Part shown: piece by piece, positions 48,187 through 61,418 of the stretch | Layout: every line of letters starts with the position of its first letter | Position numbering within the stretch: position 1 is the first letter of the stretch | Assembly: GCA_013400975.1 (NCBI GenBank) | Contig: WBMZ01011727.1 | Location: forward strand, 1 to 64,000 | Direction: 5' to 3' | Length of the DNA stretch: 64,000 nt | From: Atrichornis clamosus | Taxonomy: Eukaryota; Chordata; Aves; Passeriformes; Menuridae | Made by a program: the position numbers and the translations under genes | Notes under the pieces: model-generated | What the model was told of the DNA's origin: nothing | Database searches by the model: none | The model's input: only the letters and a program-made list of their open reading frames with translations

Positions 48187-48500
48187 AACTGAAAGAGGGT
48201 AAATTTAGATAAGATATTAGGAAGAAATTNNNNNNNNNNNNNNNNNNNNNNNNNNNNNNNNNNNNNNNNNNNNNNNNNNNNNNNNNNNNNNNNNNNNNNN
48301 NNNNNNNNNNNNNNNNNNNNNNNNNNNNNNNNNNNNNNCCAGAGAAGCTGTGGCTGCCCCATCCCTGGAAGTGCCCAAGGCCAGGCTGGATGGGGCTCTG
48401 AGCACCCTGGGATAGTGGGAGGTGTCCCTGATCGTGGCAGGGGGCTGGAATGAGGTGATCTTGAAGGTTCCTTCCAACCCAAAGCATTCTACAATTTTAT
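48187..48500 (+). mobile_element. CR1 LINE 3' fragment interrupted by an assembly gap
   Basis: Left of the gap the sequence reads ACTGAAAGAGGGTAAATTTA and ATATTAGGAAGAAATT. Right of it come AGAGAAGCTGTGGCTGCCCC and later TCCTTCCAACCCAAAGCATT. Both halves are in plus orientation and in CR1 order, so the gap replaces roughly 100 bp of the element. Confidence 0.93.
48230..48338. other. Assembly gap of 109 N
   Basis: A run of N splits the CR1 fragment. The size is close to what a CR1 consensus would need, so it is probably an estimated gap. Confidence 0.99.
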
Positions 48501-51500
48501 CATATATTGTTAAAATATAAAAAATAAGCATGTAACAGTTTTTTAATAGTAGTTGTCCGTTTTGCTCATTTTAGATATAGCATGAATAAACTTCTGATTT
48601 AAAAATTAAAATCAGGTAACTAAAAATGCATTGTTTGGAGAAATAAGGCCTTTGAAAGTCTCATTTGATTTTGGGTAGTGTCATTGTCTTCCTTGTTGGT
48701 CTGCAACAGTTTATCAGATATATACCATGACTCCTCTAAAGTCCACTGGAATGAAAGGACATCCAGTGGAAGCTACTGATGTGATTTAATTTCCATAGAG
48801 GTCATCAGTAGAAATATGGACTTTTATTTTAATCCAGTTTCTGTGGTTATGGATTTGTTCAACTACATAATTCTGTAAGTCATAGTATAGAAATTCTGCC
48901 GAATTTTTCTTTCATTCTCTGTTTAGATATAATAGGGGTTTTATTTGACATTCACAATAGCTGTATCCTGGGAATTGCCTGTTTCTCCATGATGGAAGTC
49001 TTTAAAACACCCTGAAAAGTTTTTGATTTTTTTTTTTCCCCTGTTAAGTGTGTATTTGTTTATGGACTGGACATGTGAAGAACAAATAATTTTGCTATGA
49101 AGTCTTTGAAATCTTTCTCCCTTGAGCCCTATTAATGATTTTCAATTTTTAGTGTGGGATTAATTTTTCATAAATGCAGATCAGCTCAGCATAGTAATCA
49201 AAGTTACATTATGGAAAGTTCTAGTTGGTTTTAATCTGCAAGAACTGAGAGAGTTTAGAAGTGGAACTTTTCATGGCCTTGTATAAAGTCTGTTTTACTT
49301 TACCCTACAATTTAGTTGTTCCTTTCTAATCTGAGTGTCTAAAAGAACAATTATCTCAAAGAGAAGCATTTGGAAAATTGGATCTTGCATTTTGAACACA
49401 ACTCTGGTTTAGGTTAAGGACAGTCTTGGTGGTGCAGTCTTTGTAAAACTTGTGGTTGATCCATATCAGCAAGTTTATAAAAATATATTTCATATAAAGT
49501 TGATACCTCTTGAAAATAACACATTGCAAACACCGTGTTTCAGAGGCAAGGATAGAATAGTGTTTTCCACAGTAAGTGGTTGAAGTATACACAGGTTATA
49601 TCTTGAATATCCACATATTTTGGAAAAACTGCTTCTGTTGTGTTGCATTTCTACCTTTCAGAAAAATAATCTATGTAGTACATGGAATCATAGTAAATGA
49701 TTAGTGACCTGTAGGTCATTAATATTTCATTGACTATCAAACGAGAAAAGCAATTGAGCAATATTCATCTTTGCAATACACCAAATTAAACGAGATGTTT
49801 CCTAATGCGCTTTATCCCGGATAACAGGAGCCTGTGGAAGGATTCAGCACAGGAAGGGAATGTTTAGTGCTTTTGCCCCAGGCTGAGGTGCCACTGATAC
49901 CATCTAAATAAATTGGTGTTGTTAAAGAGCACAAGATCCTGGGGGGATGTTTGCTTGGTTTTAGAGAGTAGTTTATTTTGGTTACAGCTTTTGCTGTTTA
50001 TAGTCAGTTTAAGGGGTGCTGAATTCGATTATTTGTGAATTGGGAGAAAGTTGTCCTTAGCAGAATCTGTTTCCATTGGTTTAAGCAAACAAGGTTATAA
50101 CCTCAACTGAGTATTCAGCTACAGCATATATGGATAACAAGGTAGATAAATTAGTTTATGGTACATTTGGATTTGGGTGACTTTCTCCTCTAGATTTTTA
50201 AGATCCTCAGTAAATAAGTAGCAGTCTTTTCCCTTTCTCCCTGTACCATTGCTGGTTGAATACGTGGTGTCATTCAGAAGAGTCTGATGAGAGGACTTTT
50301 TATATTTCCCTCTTGTGTAATCAGCAACAGCTCCTGGAAAGAGGCTGCAGTGGGATTTTTACTTTATTCTTATGTTATTATTCTTTTTAATTTTGATTTT
50401 TTTAAAGAGAAGATGAGTAGACAAGCACAGAACTGTCTGATCTTTCACTTCTGGATATGTTAGAGCTTACACAAGTTGTTACTCAAGTCCTCCTATCTCC
50501 CACTTCAGCACTGTGCTAGTTTTAGGGGTGTCTTTCATGAGGGATTGAACAAAGTTATCCTTTATTTAAAAACAAAGAAACAAAATCTGGATTGGAATTA
50601 CACAGAGAGCAGAGGTTGGCCTCTCTGTGAAAGTTTTAGGTATATCAGTGATTTGCTCAATGTAGCTGAATTTAAGTGCAGCTTGTGTTAATTTTGTCAT
50701 TTTGTTAATTTAGAGTTTTATGCTTTCAAGGTACTGCTTTAGTGTGAGCCTCCTGTGTGAGATACAAATCCTGCTTACTCGGTAGCTGATCTCCTGGAAC
50801 TGTGAAGTGGGGTTTTCTTGTTTGGCTCCCACCTCCCTCTTCTGATATTTTTACCACTTAAGTCTCACGTAGCTGTAGCTGAAAAAAACCCCCCAAAAAT
50901 AAACCAATGTCTACGTAAATGAATGAAACATCATTGCTAGAATAAACAACTCAGCTCCATTTAAAAAATGAGACTTGGTCTGCAGATGTAAGAGAAAACC
51001 TTACAAAAACTACAGAATCTCTGCAGTAAATAACTTTAGGGTCACACTACTAGGTTTCACTTATTATTGTTCTCTATGAAAGAATGGCTGCCAGAAATAT
51101 TTTCCCATATTTTTTTCTGATAGATTCCTTTTTTTAGGTTTTTTTTTTTTTATCAGACCCACTGCAAGCTCAGTCTGTTAACTTCTGTTTTGGATTAAAT
51201 TGAAATGTGGATTTGATAAAAGCTGTGAAGAATTTTACTTGAACAATAGATCCATTGAGGGACAAGGACTATTTAGTGGATTTTTCGTTTTGTTTTGTTT
51301 GGGGGAAGAAAGGCTACTTTGTCAGAGGAAAAGCAGAAAGCTAAACGAGAGAAAACTCTGTGTACAGTGTAGTAATATCCAGAAATAGAGAATAGGTAGT
51401 AATGATTTATTCCAAGATGTGAAGAATAATGTCAAAAACATTTTATACCATAAAGCGAAAATATCAAGTAAAATTTTTCACTTTGTCTAAATGCATTGTT

Positions 51501-54500
51501 CTTAATTTATCTTCATAACTTTGGGCACAAGACTTCCTTATTAATAGATATAGAGATACAGTGTTGTCATGTAGGCCACCCTTAATATCACCATTGTTCC
51601 TATTATCACAAAGGATTATCTGCACACCTATCTGTGAGCATGTTTTTGTATAAGGATGGAAATTGCCTTGATTTCTCGTGCTCTTATTAAATACATCACA
51701 ATTATAATTATTACCTTATTTTTAAAATTCCATCTCCTTGCTGCTTTCTAGTCTAACTATAGGAAAGAAATTTTGACCAACCTCACACAGTGTTAGAGTG
51801 AATGAAATTAATTTCTCTTCAGTGATAGGAAAAAATAAGTGAGGGGTGTCTGAGGTATGATTTTGTGGGGTTTCTTTGGTTTGTTTTTTTTCATTTTCTT
51901 TTAGTTGGTTGGATTTTTTTTTCCTTTAAACTCCACACTTCTTTAATGACCACTCTGGATCACTAATTTGGGAGTGGATGGGGGAAAGTTTGCAGTATGT
52001 GGCATGAAGTATAAATATTATGAAATATTATGTTTAATAGATACACAGATTGTCTTTAATGATGCTGTGTCCCACCATCCATAATGTTTTTTTGGTAAAG
52101 AAATGCCAGTGTATGGGTTGTCTGTGGATCTTAATTTTCCCTAGCATGTTCATATACTACATGAAATACTGATTTTTGGATTGTCCCTAAAGTAAATATT
52201 TCAAGATGGTTCAAAGCAGGCTAATGGAAATCTATCCTGGTTTTGATCCTAGGCAAATTTATAACCTGTCTCTCTATTTGTTTTCTGTAGTTTTGCTTTC
52301 AATAATCTGTAGAAATATAATTAACTTTTTCTTAATAAGGAAAAAAACACTGGAAAAAGCACTTTGCTAAATATAAATTAAAGTAAGATTTTCATTATTT
52401 TTTCAGGGTGACATTGGGACATTCAGTAAGGCAAAGCAAAGTATCTTGAACTGCTGTGCACTGAGCTGTGGTGGACTATCCTGCACTGTTTTATGAAGTA
52501 TTTATTCAACTTAGTCACTTCTGCCAGTTCACTGAAAATCAACTGCTCCTCTTACTTCTTAGTTCTCCACAGAAAAACACAGGTAGGAAGATGATCTCAA
52601 AGTACTTGGCTAAAGCAAAAACTACTAGACATATGAAAGATTCTCTTTCCAGGTTGTTTTAATTATTTCTTTGTTTTTCAAGAAGTGGTTAGTTTTATAA
52701 TATTTATTTTAATTGTATTTCTTGTGTAAATTACATTCACACCTACTAGATTCTCTATTTACCTTACCCTGAGTTTCAGGAGTGTTTGCAGGTGTGTTCT
52801 CAGAAGGAGAAAATGACTTGGCCTAGTAGTCCCACTGCTTCTCATCTCCTTTACTAGAATTAAAATGTTACATTTCTTTTTTATTCTTGAATCTTGTGAG
52901 GACTAAGGAATGGTGCAGCAAAGAAGGAAATTGAAATATAGAGTTTTGAGTCTGTAAATCGTGCTTAGAAACAACTTCTGTTTCTGAGTGAAGAGAGAGA
53001 GACCAGGAGAGACGAAAGAGAAGAAGGGGAAAAAAAAAAAAAAAGAGTTCTTTACCTTGCCCTAGCATCTTACCAAGAAGAGATCCTTATGTTTCCCCTG
53101 TTCAGGTTAGGAAGTTATGAGCCTTATTTTTAATCCCCAGTTCACAGCAGCAGAACACCAGGTAGTTATTTCTAGCATCTGTTTGACATAAAGTAAAGTA
53201 CACCCCAAAGAGACACTCTTCATAAACACTGAGCACCAGAAATACTGTTCATATTAAATTGGACCACATGAATAATACAGAAGTCATGAATTTAAATTAT
53301 TACTGGCATTTGGAGAAAATGGCAGTATTTCAGCCATTAAATAACAACTTTGCTTTATTTCTGGAAACAGAAAGTTATTAAGTTTTAAATCATATTGATG
53401 TCACTGCTCAGATACATTTCTGGTTCTCAAACCATGCAGACAGGTCTTGACAGTGCTGTGTTGCACTAAAATTGTTTTCTCAGAGGTCTTGAGCCCACCT
53501 TGAGGTAGGTGAGCTGTAGCTGTGCATTCGTGGCATTGTCAGAGGTAGGGGTGCCACTGTTTGTGGGGTTTTTGGGGTGGTTTCTCTCACCCTTGTGGTT
53601 GTTTCTACAGCCCTGGAAAGGGAGGTATCAGAGGTGTCAGATAATTTCAGCACAGGAAACCAAAAGCCTCCCTTCTCTGCTTTAAGAAAGATGTCCTGAA
53701 TGATCTTGAGAGAAATCATTTCTAGGACTTGGCTTTGTAAAACACAGATGCTGTATTTGTACATGTGCCCAAAAATAAATACAAGGACTGTAGACTATTT
53801 CAGTTTGAAAGGCATCTCTCCAGTTCATTTGGTAAAAAATAAACTGGATATGGTGACAATAAAAAATGGTTTCTTTAGACTTTCCGTCAGGTCTCTTATT
53901 ACTTCAGTTGTTACTTCAAAAGGGGGAAGCCAAGAGAACATAAAAAGAACTGGTGACCATAAAAAGAAGTGACCTGACATGAAAAGCTCAGAGACTTGAA
54001 TATGCAGGGGTTTCACACTTCTCCTCTTCATCAGAGGCACAAAAGGCATCAGAAAACAGAATACTGAGCAGGTGGAAACACAGCTATAGGACAGGTGCAA
54101 AACCAGCATAACCAAAATAAGCTCCAGGAGGAAAACACCTTTGGAGACTGAAATAAGCACTGAGCATCACAGGAGGCTTCATGCTGGAGCTCAGGCTATG
54201 TACAGATAAAATTTGATAAAAGTCAGGCTGATTTAGACTCTGTGAAAAGTCAAGGCAAATAGGTAGTTATTTTCAGCTATAGACACAAAAAAGAGATGAA
54301 TGAAAGAAGGTTGTAGCCTGGAAAAGGTTAAAGAAGCAAAATGGTAAAATAAATAATAACGTGCCTCACAATTTGTAAGGATGATTTGGCTGAGTGTTAG
54401 GCTCTCAGACAGGAAAAGAAGGAAAGAAAAAGAGGAGAGAGGGAATGAAAGCTGAGATTATTTTATTTATATATTTACCTTCAAGTAATAGAAATTGAGG

Positions 54501-57500
54501 TTCAGCAGTACAAACGGTCTTTTTTTTTTTTTAAAGATTAAAAGTATCCATTTCTGTTGTCATGTGCAAGCTGCTACTTTTGAAGAAAACTGAGCTGAAA
54601 AACAAGGGTGGAGCGGGCACACCTGGGGTGTTTCTGAGCCATCACTGCTGTGGGGGGTGTGTGTGTGTGTGGGACAGGAAAACACAACCTGAGAGAGAAG
54701 TGGAGGCAGTTATTTCCACAGAGACAGGACAGTTGCTCTCACAGGAGCTGTGTTCCAGAAGACACCTGTAACGGTGCCTGCAGTTCTGATCGCTGTCCTT
54801 CCATGAGCAGAATAAACACACACTGAGGCAGGAGAAGATGATCAAAGGAGACGGATTTTTTAAAAGCCTGTCTAAGAAGGGGAAACTGAAAAGCTCTGGG
54901 TTTTTTCCCCCTCTAGTAAAACTAAATCTGAGAAAGTTTGTTCTGCTAATGGAACATTAAAACAAGAAACATCACTGACACAGAAGTTCTTATGCAGGGT
55001 GAAACTCTGGCGTTGTTGAAGTGGTTTTGGTTTTGGGGGAGAAAGGCAGGTAAATTCTCTCCAGTCATTAGCTAACAAGCTGTCCATCTTGTTTAAAGTC
55101 ACAGGGATTACTTGTTGCTCCTCACACAAATATTTATCTCTTATTGATATCCCAATCTATTAAGGCCACCAGTGCATCACAAATCACGTTAGCCTTTTTC
55201 TCGTGTGAAGAGTGTTTTCATTGAGAGAAAAGCGAGAAATCCCACATTCCTAAAATAGCTTGCATGTTACCCCTTTCCTCCTTCACACGTTCCTGAAATT
55301 CTCTTGCCTTTTGAAAGATTAGACTTGAAAGTTAACTTTTTTTTAAATTGTAATATTCTTTACTCCATCAAATAGACTTGAATGATCCACATGAAGACAG
55401 CAATAAGATGTGGGGTTTTCTGCTCTAAAGGGGAAGATAAAATGGAAATAATGGTTCTTTGGGCTAATTATATCAAAGCAATAGCATGGCAGCCACAGTT
55501 TAGATGAAGACACTTCTCAGGAAATCAAATTAAGAATATGTTAAGGCTCCCTTTTTGTGTCCCACGATGTAAAATATTGTTAAAACCCTGCTCTTTATTC
55601 TTAGCTTTCTTTTCCCACTTTTCAATTAATTTTTTCTTCCCAGAAATAAACATTTTAATCAGCATATAGAATAACCCCAATCACTGATGGTAATTACTCT
55701 AAGTAAAATAGCTATTTTTATTGCAGCAAATAGAAAATGACAATTTTAATTATGTAACATCTCTAATGCCTTAATGATTTTAGCCCATTTTCCATGTTCG
55801 TACATGAAAGCTGGCCCCATATTTTTACTGTTACCAAAGTTGCACAGAGATATTATTGGGCTTTAAATGTTTATTGTCATCTTAGCAAAGTGGCTTTTAT
55901 TTTTTGTTTATGTTCTAAAAGCTTGGCAGAGCAGTGGCAATCCACAGACTAATGGCTAATCTGGGTTTGTGCCAAAACAACAGTAATAGCTACAAGCACA
56001 GGAAAAACCATCAGAAGAGTAAATGCCAAATTAATCCCTGATGAAACTCTCTTGCCTCAGTGCAGTTGTGATGGAGAACCCATTTTTCACTGTGTGCATC
56101 CCATTATTTTCTGAGGGAGATTGCATCTATCAGGATAGTGGAGCACACGGGGTTCAGCCCCTGCCTTTTTGTCTGAAATAATCCCAAATCTCATTTCAGT
56201 TGTGGCCTGTGTGCCCTGATGTTCAAAATAGGCAAACATGTTCAGCCTCCCATTGAGAAGCCTAAATGAGCTCCACCTTTACAACTGCACTTAGTTGTAA
56301 CACTGAAATGCCATAAAACCCTGAAGTGATAACTAAGTCCTCCCAAACACAAAATAGTTCTACATTTTAAAGGTAAAACCGATTTGTTTACTTTTTTGGT
56401 TTTTCAATACTGAATGTTTTGAAACTTGCAGCACTGAACCTTTTTTAATCATTTAATATACTTATTCCCACAAAATAAGAGAGTTTTCTTGGAGAGAGTT
56501 TGTAAGGTTATTTATACTTGCTGCTATTGCGCAGGTTTAAATCCATCATGCTCTCCCCGTGGCTAAAAGGAGGAAAAAGAAGGAGGGTTCAACCTCCATA
56601 CAAGGAGGGGTTTGAAAAATTTGAAAAGTGTTATTTGATAATGATGATGTACTGAAAAAGAAATTTGCTAGAGGCTGAGCCACTCACCTGAGTACTCCAT
56701 CTCTCAAAGGAATTTGGTTTGGCCAATCAAAGGGACACGATGCCTCACTGATGTAAAATGGATGGCAGTAGAAAGTACTTGGGAAAATTTTTCTCCCTCC
56801 CTGGTGTTCTTTCTGCATTCAGGAGTGTAATTTCTCCATGACTTCTCAAGTCAGCTGTATAGTCAGAATACAGCGTGAGAAACTCTTGGTTCTTCTTTTT
56901 CAGCATGGGCTGCTAGCCCTGATAATGGAATTGTTCTCTGTGGTTCTCTGATCACTGCTTGTGCACATGGTGCTTCCCTGGCTAGGGGAATTCTGCTAGA
57001 TCTCTAGCAGTCTCTCCCTTTTTCTTCTTCTGTCTTCCCAGTCTGCTTTTGATCACTTTTGTCAGTAGGACCATCGTACCTAAACAGGCACTGTCATATC
57101 TAAACTGGCCAAATGTAATATTCACATTCTGTTTCTGTTTTCTGTCTCTGTTACCAGTTACTGCCAGCAGCCTTGTACCTTATCTCTCAAAAGTTTTACC
57201 CAGTCATAGCCTAGTCTTAATCCATCAAAATCCTGGCCACATTCCTGTCTGGGTTTGCAGTCACCCCTGTTTGATTTGGTTTTTATTGGGCCATTGCTGC
57301 TGTTACAGAATTTTTGTGATCTCCTCATCAGTCACTGGAGATGATGGTATGTGTGTCTTGAGCTGCATATTCTTGGTGGGTTGATGAGTATTTCAGCTGA
57401 TCAATGCTGTTATTTTCCCATGTCAGTGAATGAAAATAGTTCTGAATTCAGAGCCTTCATAATGTGCAAAAGATTTTCTTTGGAGATATCTGCCAATGCC

Positions 57501-58913
57501 ATCTGGTTCAATCGCCACTCAGATTTCTGAAGGTGTTCTAATAATTCATCAGGTCTTTACCTGCACCTCTTGGGGAAGGAGATCACATTGAGTGTCTGTA
57601 AATCTGTACATAATCCAGTGACCTGCCTTGGAAATTATCGTCATGTATTTTTCTCACTGGCTGTGTGACACTATTATCCCTTGTTTAAACAAGACTTTTT
57701 TTTTTTTAAGCTTAAGTAGTCTTTTCCAAGTTAACTTGGTTCACCTGCAAGGCAATTACTAAGATACAGACAATATGGTGATTGAATGCAACTAATTTCA
57801 TGTTTTCCATAGGTTCCAAGAAAATACCCTGAATTATTCCGAGTTGCATTGTTTCATTGGGTGGGAATTTTTGTGCTCTACCTGCTCCTTTGCTAGTAGT
57901 GACGTTCTTGTTTTCTTATATTTCAAGAGTTCTCTTAATCTTTCAGTGTTTAAACATAAATGCAGGGAGTTTACAGTTCTAAATTCTGGTTGATGATGGT
58001 AGTCTAATCTTTGGCAGGTTCATTCTTAACAGCAAGGTGTTGACTGGAAAATGTTAGGTACAAACAGGAAGATGGCAGAAATGAGAAACAACTCTTGGTT
58101 TTGATGCTCTGTATTCTGTGTTTTAACAAATTGTTGCTTTAACCCATCAGTTGGACATTGACCCAGTAATTGCCCTCATGCCCCAGGCTTTTGATGGTTT
58201 TTGTGACTGTCACTTATTTGGTCCTTCATGCAGTGTTTACCTCCCTTCTCAATCCTTCCCTTCAGTGTTTACTATATCGAGTTCTTTCCTCTGTGATGCT
58301 GAGCAAAACTAATAATCAGTTTACACTTTTAAGGATTTAAACAAAATCCTTCCTTCGTCACTACAGGGATGGATGAAATTAGGAGAGCAAGCAGTTCTTT
58401 CTGAACGGCCCTGGTTCTTAGCTCTATCCCTTTGGTTTAGAAAGGGAGGTTAAAAATACCCAAAACCTTGTCGTGGGTGTCACTCTGAACAGAGAATTAA
58501 AATTTTGTTCAAATTTCCATTTGAAAGGGTGAGCAGATTTAAACCACGTTAAAAATCATATTCAAAATGGTTATAAAGAGTTTCCTCTGAAGGCAGAAAA
58601 ATGGGACAAGTGAAACTCCTAAGATCATCTTTCTAAAGATCTGAATGAGGGTGACAACTTGCTGATAATCTCAATGGGAGAATAAGTGAGCTTGCTGTGT
58701 TGTCAGAATGAAATTCAAAATGTTCTTTATACTTTAGAGAAATCATTCCGAGAAATTATCAGTGCCGGGAGATGAGAACTAGTTGTAAGTGGTGTGATTT
58801 GAGAATAAAGAACACGAGTAAGAAGTGGGGTCATGGGGCATTTCTGGCTATGCCACAGTGCAGTCTGGCTGCTGTGGATTCCAAATTGTACTGATCACTA
58901 TTAGTCTGTTAAG
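48501..58913. other. Long intergenic stretch, no gene supported
   Basis: I see only short open frames with no family match, plus T-rich and A-rich runs and a (GT)7 at 54657-54670. The part at about 55560-56000 has mixed, non-repetitive AT-rich sequence with several TAAT-type motifs and could be conserved non-coding DNA, which I cannot test here. Confidence 0.5.
54657..54670 (+). repeat. (GT)7 microsatellite
   Basis: Seven GT units directly follow a run of six G. Confidence 0.9.
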
Positions 58914-59190
58914 GAAAAAAAACCAAAAAACCCAAAGAAAAAATAATAATAGAAAAGAAAACAAAACAGACCTACAAAAAACCAAAACAAACAAACTAAA
59001 AGAACCAACCAAAAAAAAAAAACTAAAAAAACCCAACAAAAAAAAAAAACCAACCAAAAAAAAAAAAAAAAGAAAAAAAAAAACAAAAAAAAAACCCAAA
59101 GAAAAAATAATAATAGAAAAGAAAACAAAACAGACCTACAAAAAACCAAAACAAACAAACTAAAAGAACCAACCAAAAAAAAAAAACCCT
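58914..59190 (+). repeat. A-rich tract with an internal ~90-bp direct duplication
   Basis: The block starting CCCAAAGAAAAAATAATAAT at 58931 recurs at 59095, and the copies match over about 90 bases through GACCTACAAAAAACCAAAAC and AGAACCAACC. The 74-odd bases between them are nearly all A with some C. Open frames here are Lys- or Phe-rich composition artefacts. Confidence 0.88.
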
Positions 59191-61334
59191 AAAAACCTTA
59201 ATTTTACTTGATATTTATAAACAGCAGTGGAGTGTTAGACCGTGGAGCTAATTGCTGCTCTTCACTCCCAAATGGCCATGAGGCAGCAGCACTAACACTG
59301 TATTGTTTTGGATACTGCTCTTCAAACAAAAAAAACCCCAAACCAAACAGATTGGAGAGGAGGATGCCCAAGGTGAGAAGGACACCAAAATTAGGTAACA
59401 CCAGTTAATACATTTTGAATTTGAATACAGACATGAGCATACACAGCTATGTGTGGTGAAATCCTTCTCCAGCACTTGGATTCAAGATAATAACAGTAGT
59501 TGAGAGGTAGGTTGGTGAACTTTTTTCTGTTCCTTTTGCATTATGACTAAAACAATGTCATGCCAAATATATAAAGTGATTAGTTTGTTGAGGATGTTAC
59601 TAGAACTGTCTGAATACCCTTTGTAGAATGTAATGTGCCTTTCTGCACAGCTGGGAAAGTCTGAGACTGCTCTCAACTTTTGAAAGAATAGCTCCAGAAT
59701 GTGTGCATTGAATAGCCCCATAGAGATGTTTGAGAATTGTTTATCTGCTTCCTCTTGGAGAACAACTTCCTTTGGCTGATCACCAATAGGGCACATAATA
59801 GATTTCTCAAAAATTTAAAGGATATATAATAACATTCAGCTGCAAAATCTTCTCTGTAAGTGATGTTTTTATATAATCCTTTCCATCACGTTACAACCAG
59901 AGCAGACAAAACTTGGCCATGATTGTTCCAATATTATTTTTGTTGGGTGTTCCTCCCTCATCTCAGTAACCAGCAAGGTTCTAGCCTCTCACCCTAGGTA
60001 AATGTATATTTACTGTGTTTTTGCACGTTGCACCACCACACCCTGACAGTGTGGGATGGAATTGGATCACAACAGAAAAAAGCCACCTTTTTAGGATGGC
60101 TTTTCTGTCACATTCAATATTGCATGTTCTTTCTTTGAGCATTTGGCCCTCAACCATCTACAATAAACTCCCCTGTGTTATAACCCACAGCTCTGTGCAG
60201 AACAGTTTACTTGTTAATGCTTCATTGTGCAGAAGTCAAAACCTCAAACAGTTTTTAGTACAGTTCATAATTACACAAATCTATTTTCCTTTCTGTACCT
60301 CAGTACGCCACTCAAATCTCCAGAACTGTAGGTCTGTCACGTAACCTCAATGATCTCTCACCCTGTGTTCTCAAAACTGAGCTGTATTTGCTGTAGGCCT
60401 GGTATCAACTCCTGAAATGTTTCCTTTCTGTTTCAAATGCATTTGCAAATGTGTTTGTGTCATCGTCTATGATCCTTGGTTTCTTATTCTCTTTGTTCTT
60501 TTTTAGATGAGAGGAATATATCACACTATTCATCTTAGTTGTCCTCTTCTAACACTGTGCAAAGACTGACACACGCCTGTTAAGTCCCTCAGTTCACCAT
60601 TTTTCTCCTCAGTAATTCCTCAGTCTGTTGGCTCTAAAAATTAAATGTTGGAAGTAAAAAGGCAATATTTCTACCCACTGCATCTTCTGCCAGCACTTGC
60701 AGTTTCCTGATCTCTTGTGTGTGAACAAAAGTGACTGATCATCTTTGATACAGCTGACTGCAAACTTTTATTATGGATAAACCTGTGTAGTTTCTGGGAA
60801 ACAGTTTGGGAATGCCTTCTCTTTCCTGGTGTGACCAGGTTTGCCAGCGGTTTTATGGCTTCTTCCACATCTCACTGTTACCTGCTAAAAGGAATCCAAC
60901 ATCTGTAGTTGTTTTGTAGCTGTTCTTCTCCTTGAATTTTGAACCATCATTACATTAAAAAAAACTTGTTTCTCTTCTTTCAGTCTTCGTGAAGAAAAGT
61001 TCTTTCTCTGTCACTTAAAATGTATGAAATTAAAAACCTCAAACATTTGCATTACCTTCAACTACAGTTTGCATCTGTGCATTAGTTCTTATTTGCTATG
61101 TTAGTCTTGGATGATTCTCAGGTCCTGTCAGGACACTCAGAGTGAAAGAATTGTTGTGCTCTTTGTTCATCACTATTTCTGCTCTGGAACCACAGTCCAT
61201 GGATTTAGAATGGTTTTTTTCTTAGAATGTAGAACAATTTTCTTAGCAATTCAGGAAATGTCGGAGAAATGAGGAAGGGCTGCTGTGAAATGGTTGGGTT
61301 CCAGACAGAATTAGGTTGAAAGTGCCCATTTCTA
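59191..61334. other. Intergenic stretch, no gene supported
   Basis: Frames of about 100 codons occur on both strands (59482-59796 minus, 60015-60344 plus), but neither has a motif or family I recognise. Confidence 0.5.
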
Positions 61335-61418
61335 GCTCATGTCCCTGCCCATGTCAGTGGAGTTGGAATGGGGTGATCTTTAAGGTTCCTTCCAATGCAA
61401 ACTCTTTACGATTCTGTG
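61335..61418 (+). mobile_element. Short CR1 LINE 3' end fragment
   Basis: It contains CATGTCCCTGCCCATG, then GGGGTGATCTTTAAGGTTCC, and ends TTCCAATGCAAACTCTTTAC followed by GATTCTGTG. This is a diverged CR1 terminus. Confidence 0.88.

Noticed and set aside
56900..58700. Possible decayed minus-strand retroviral internal region
   Set aside because: Some translated snippets looked faintly retroviral, but every frame is broken, no diagnostic motif could be fixed, and no LTRs flank it. A protein-level search against ERV pol/gag would decide.
58825..59163. 112-codon Lys-rich frame and Phe-rich frames on the other strand
   Set aside because: These are direct translations of the A-rich tract.
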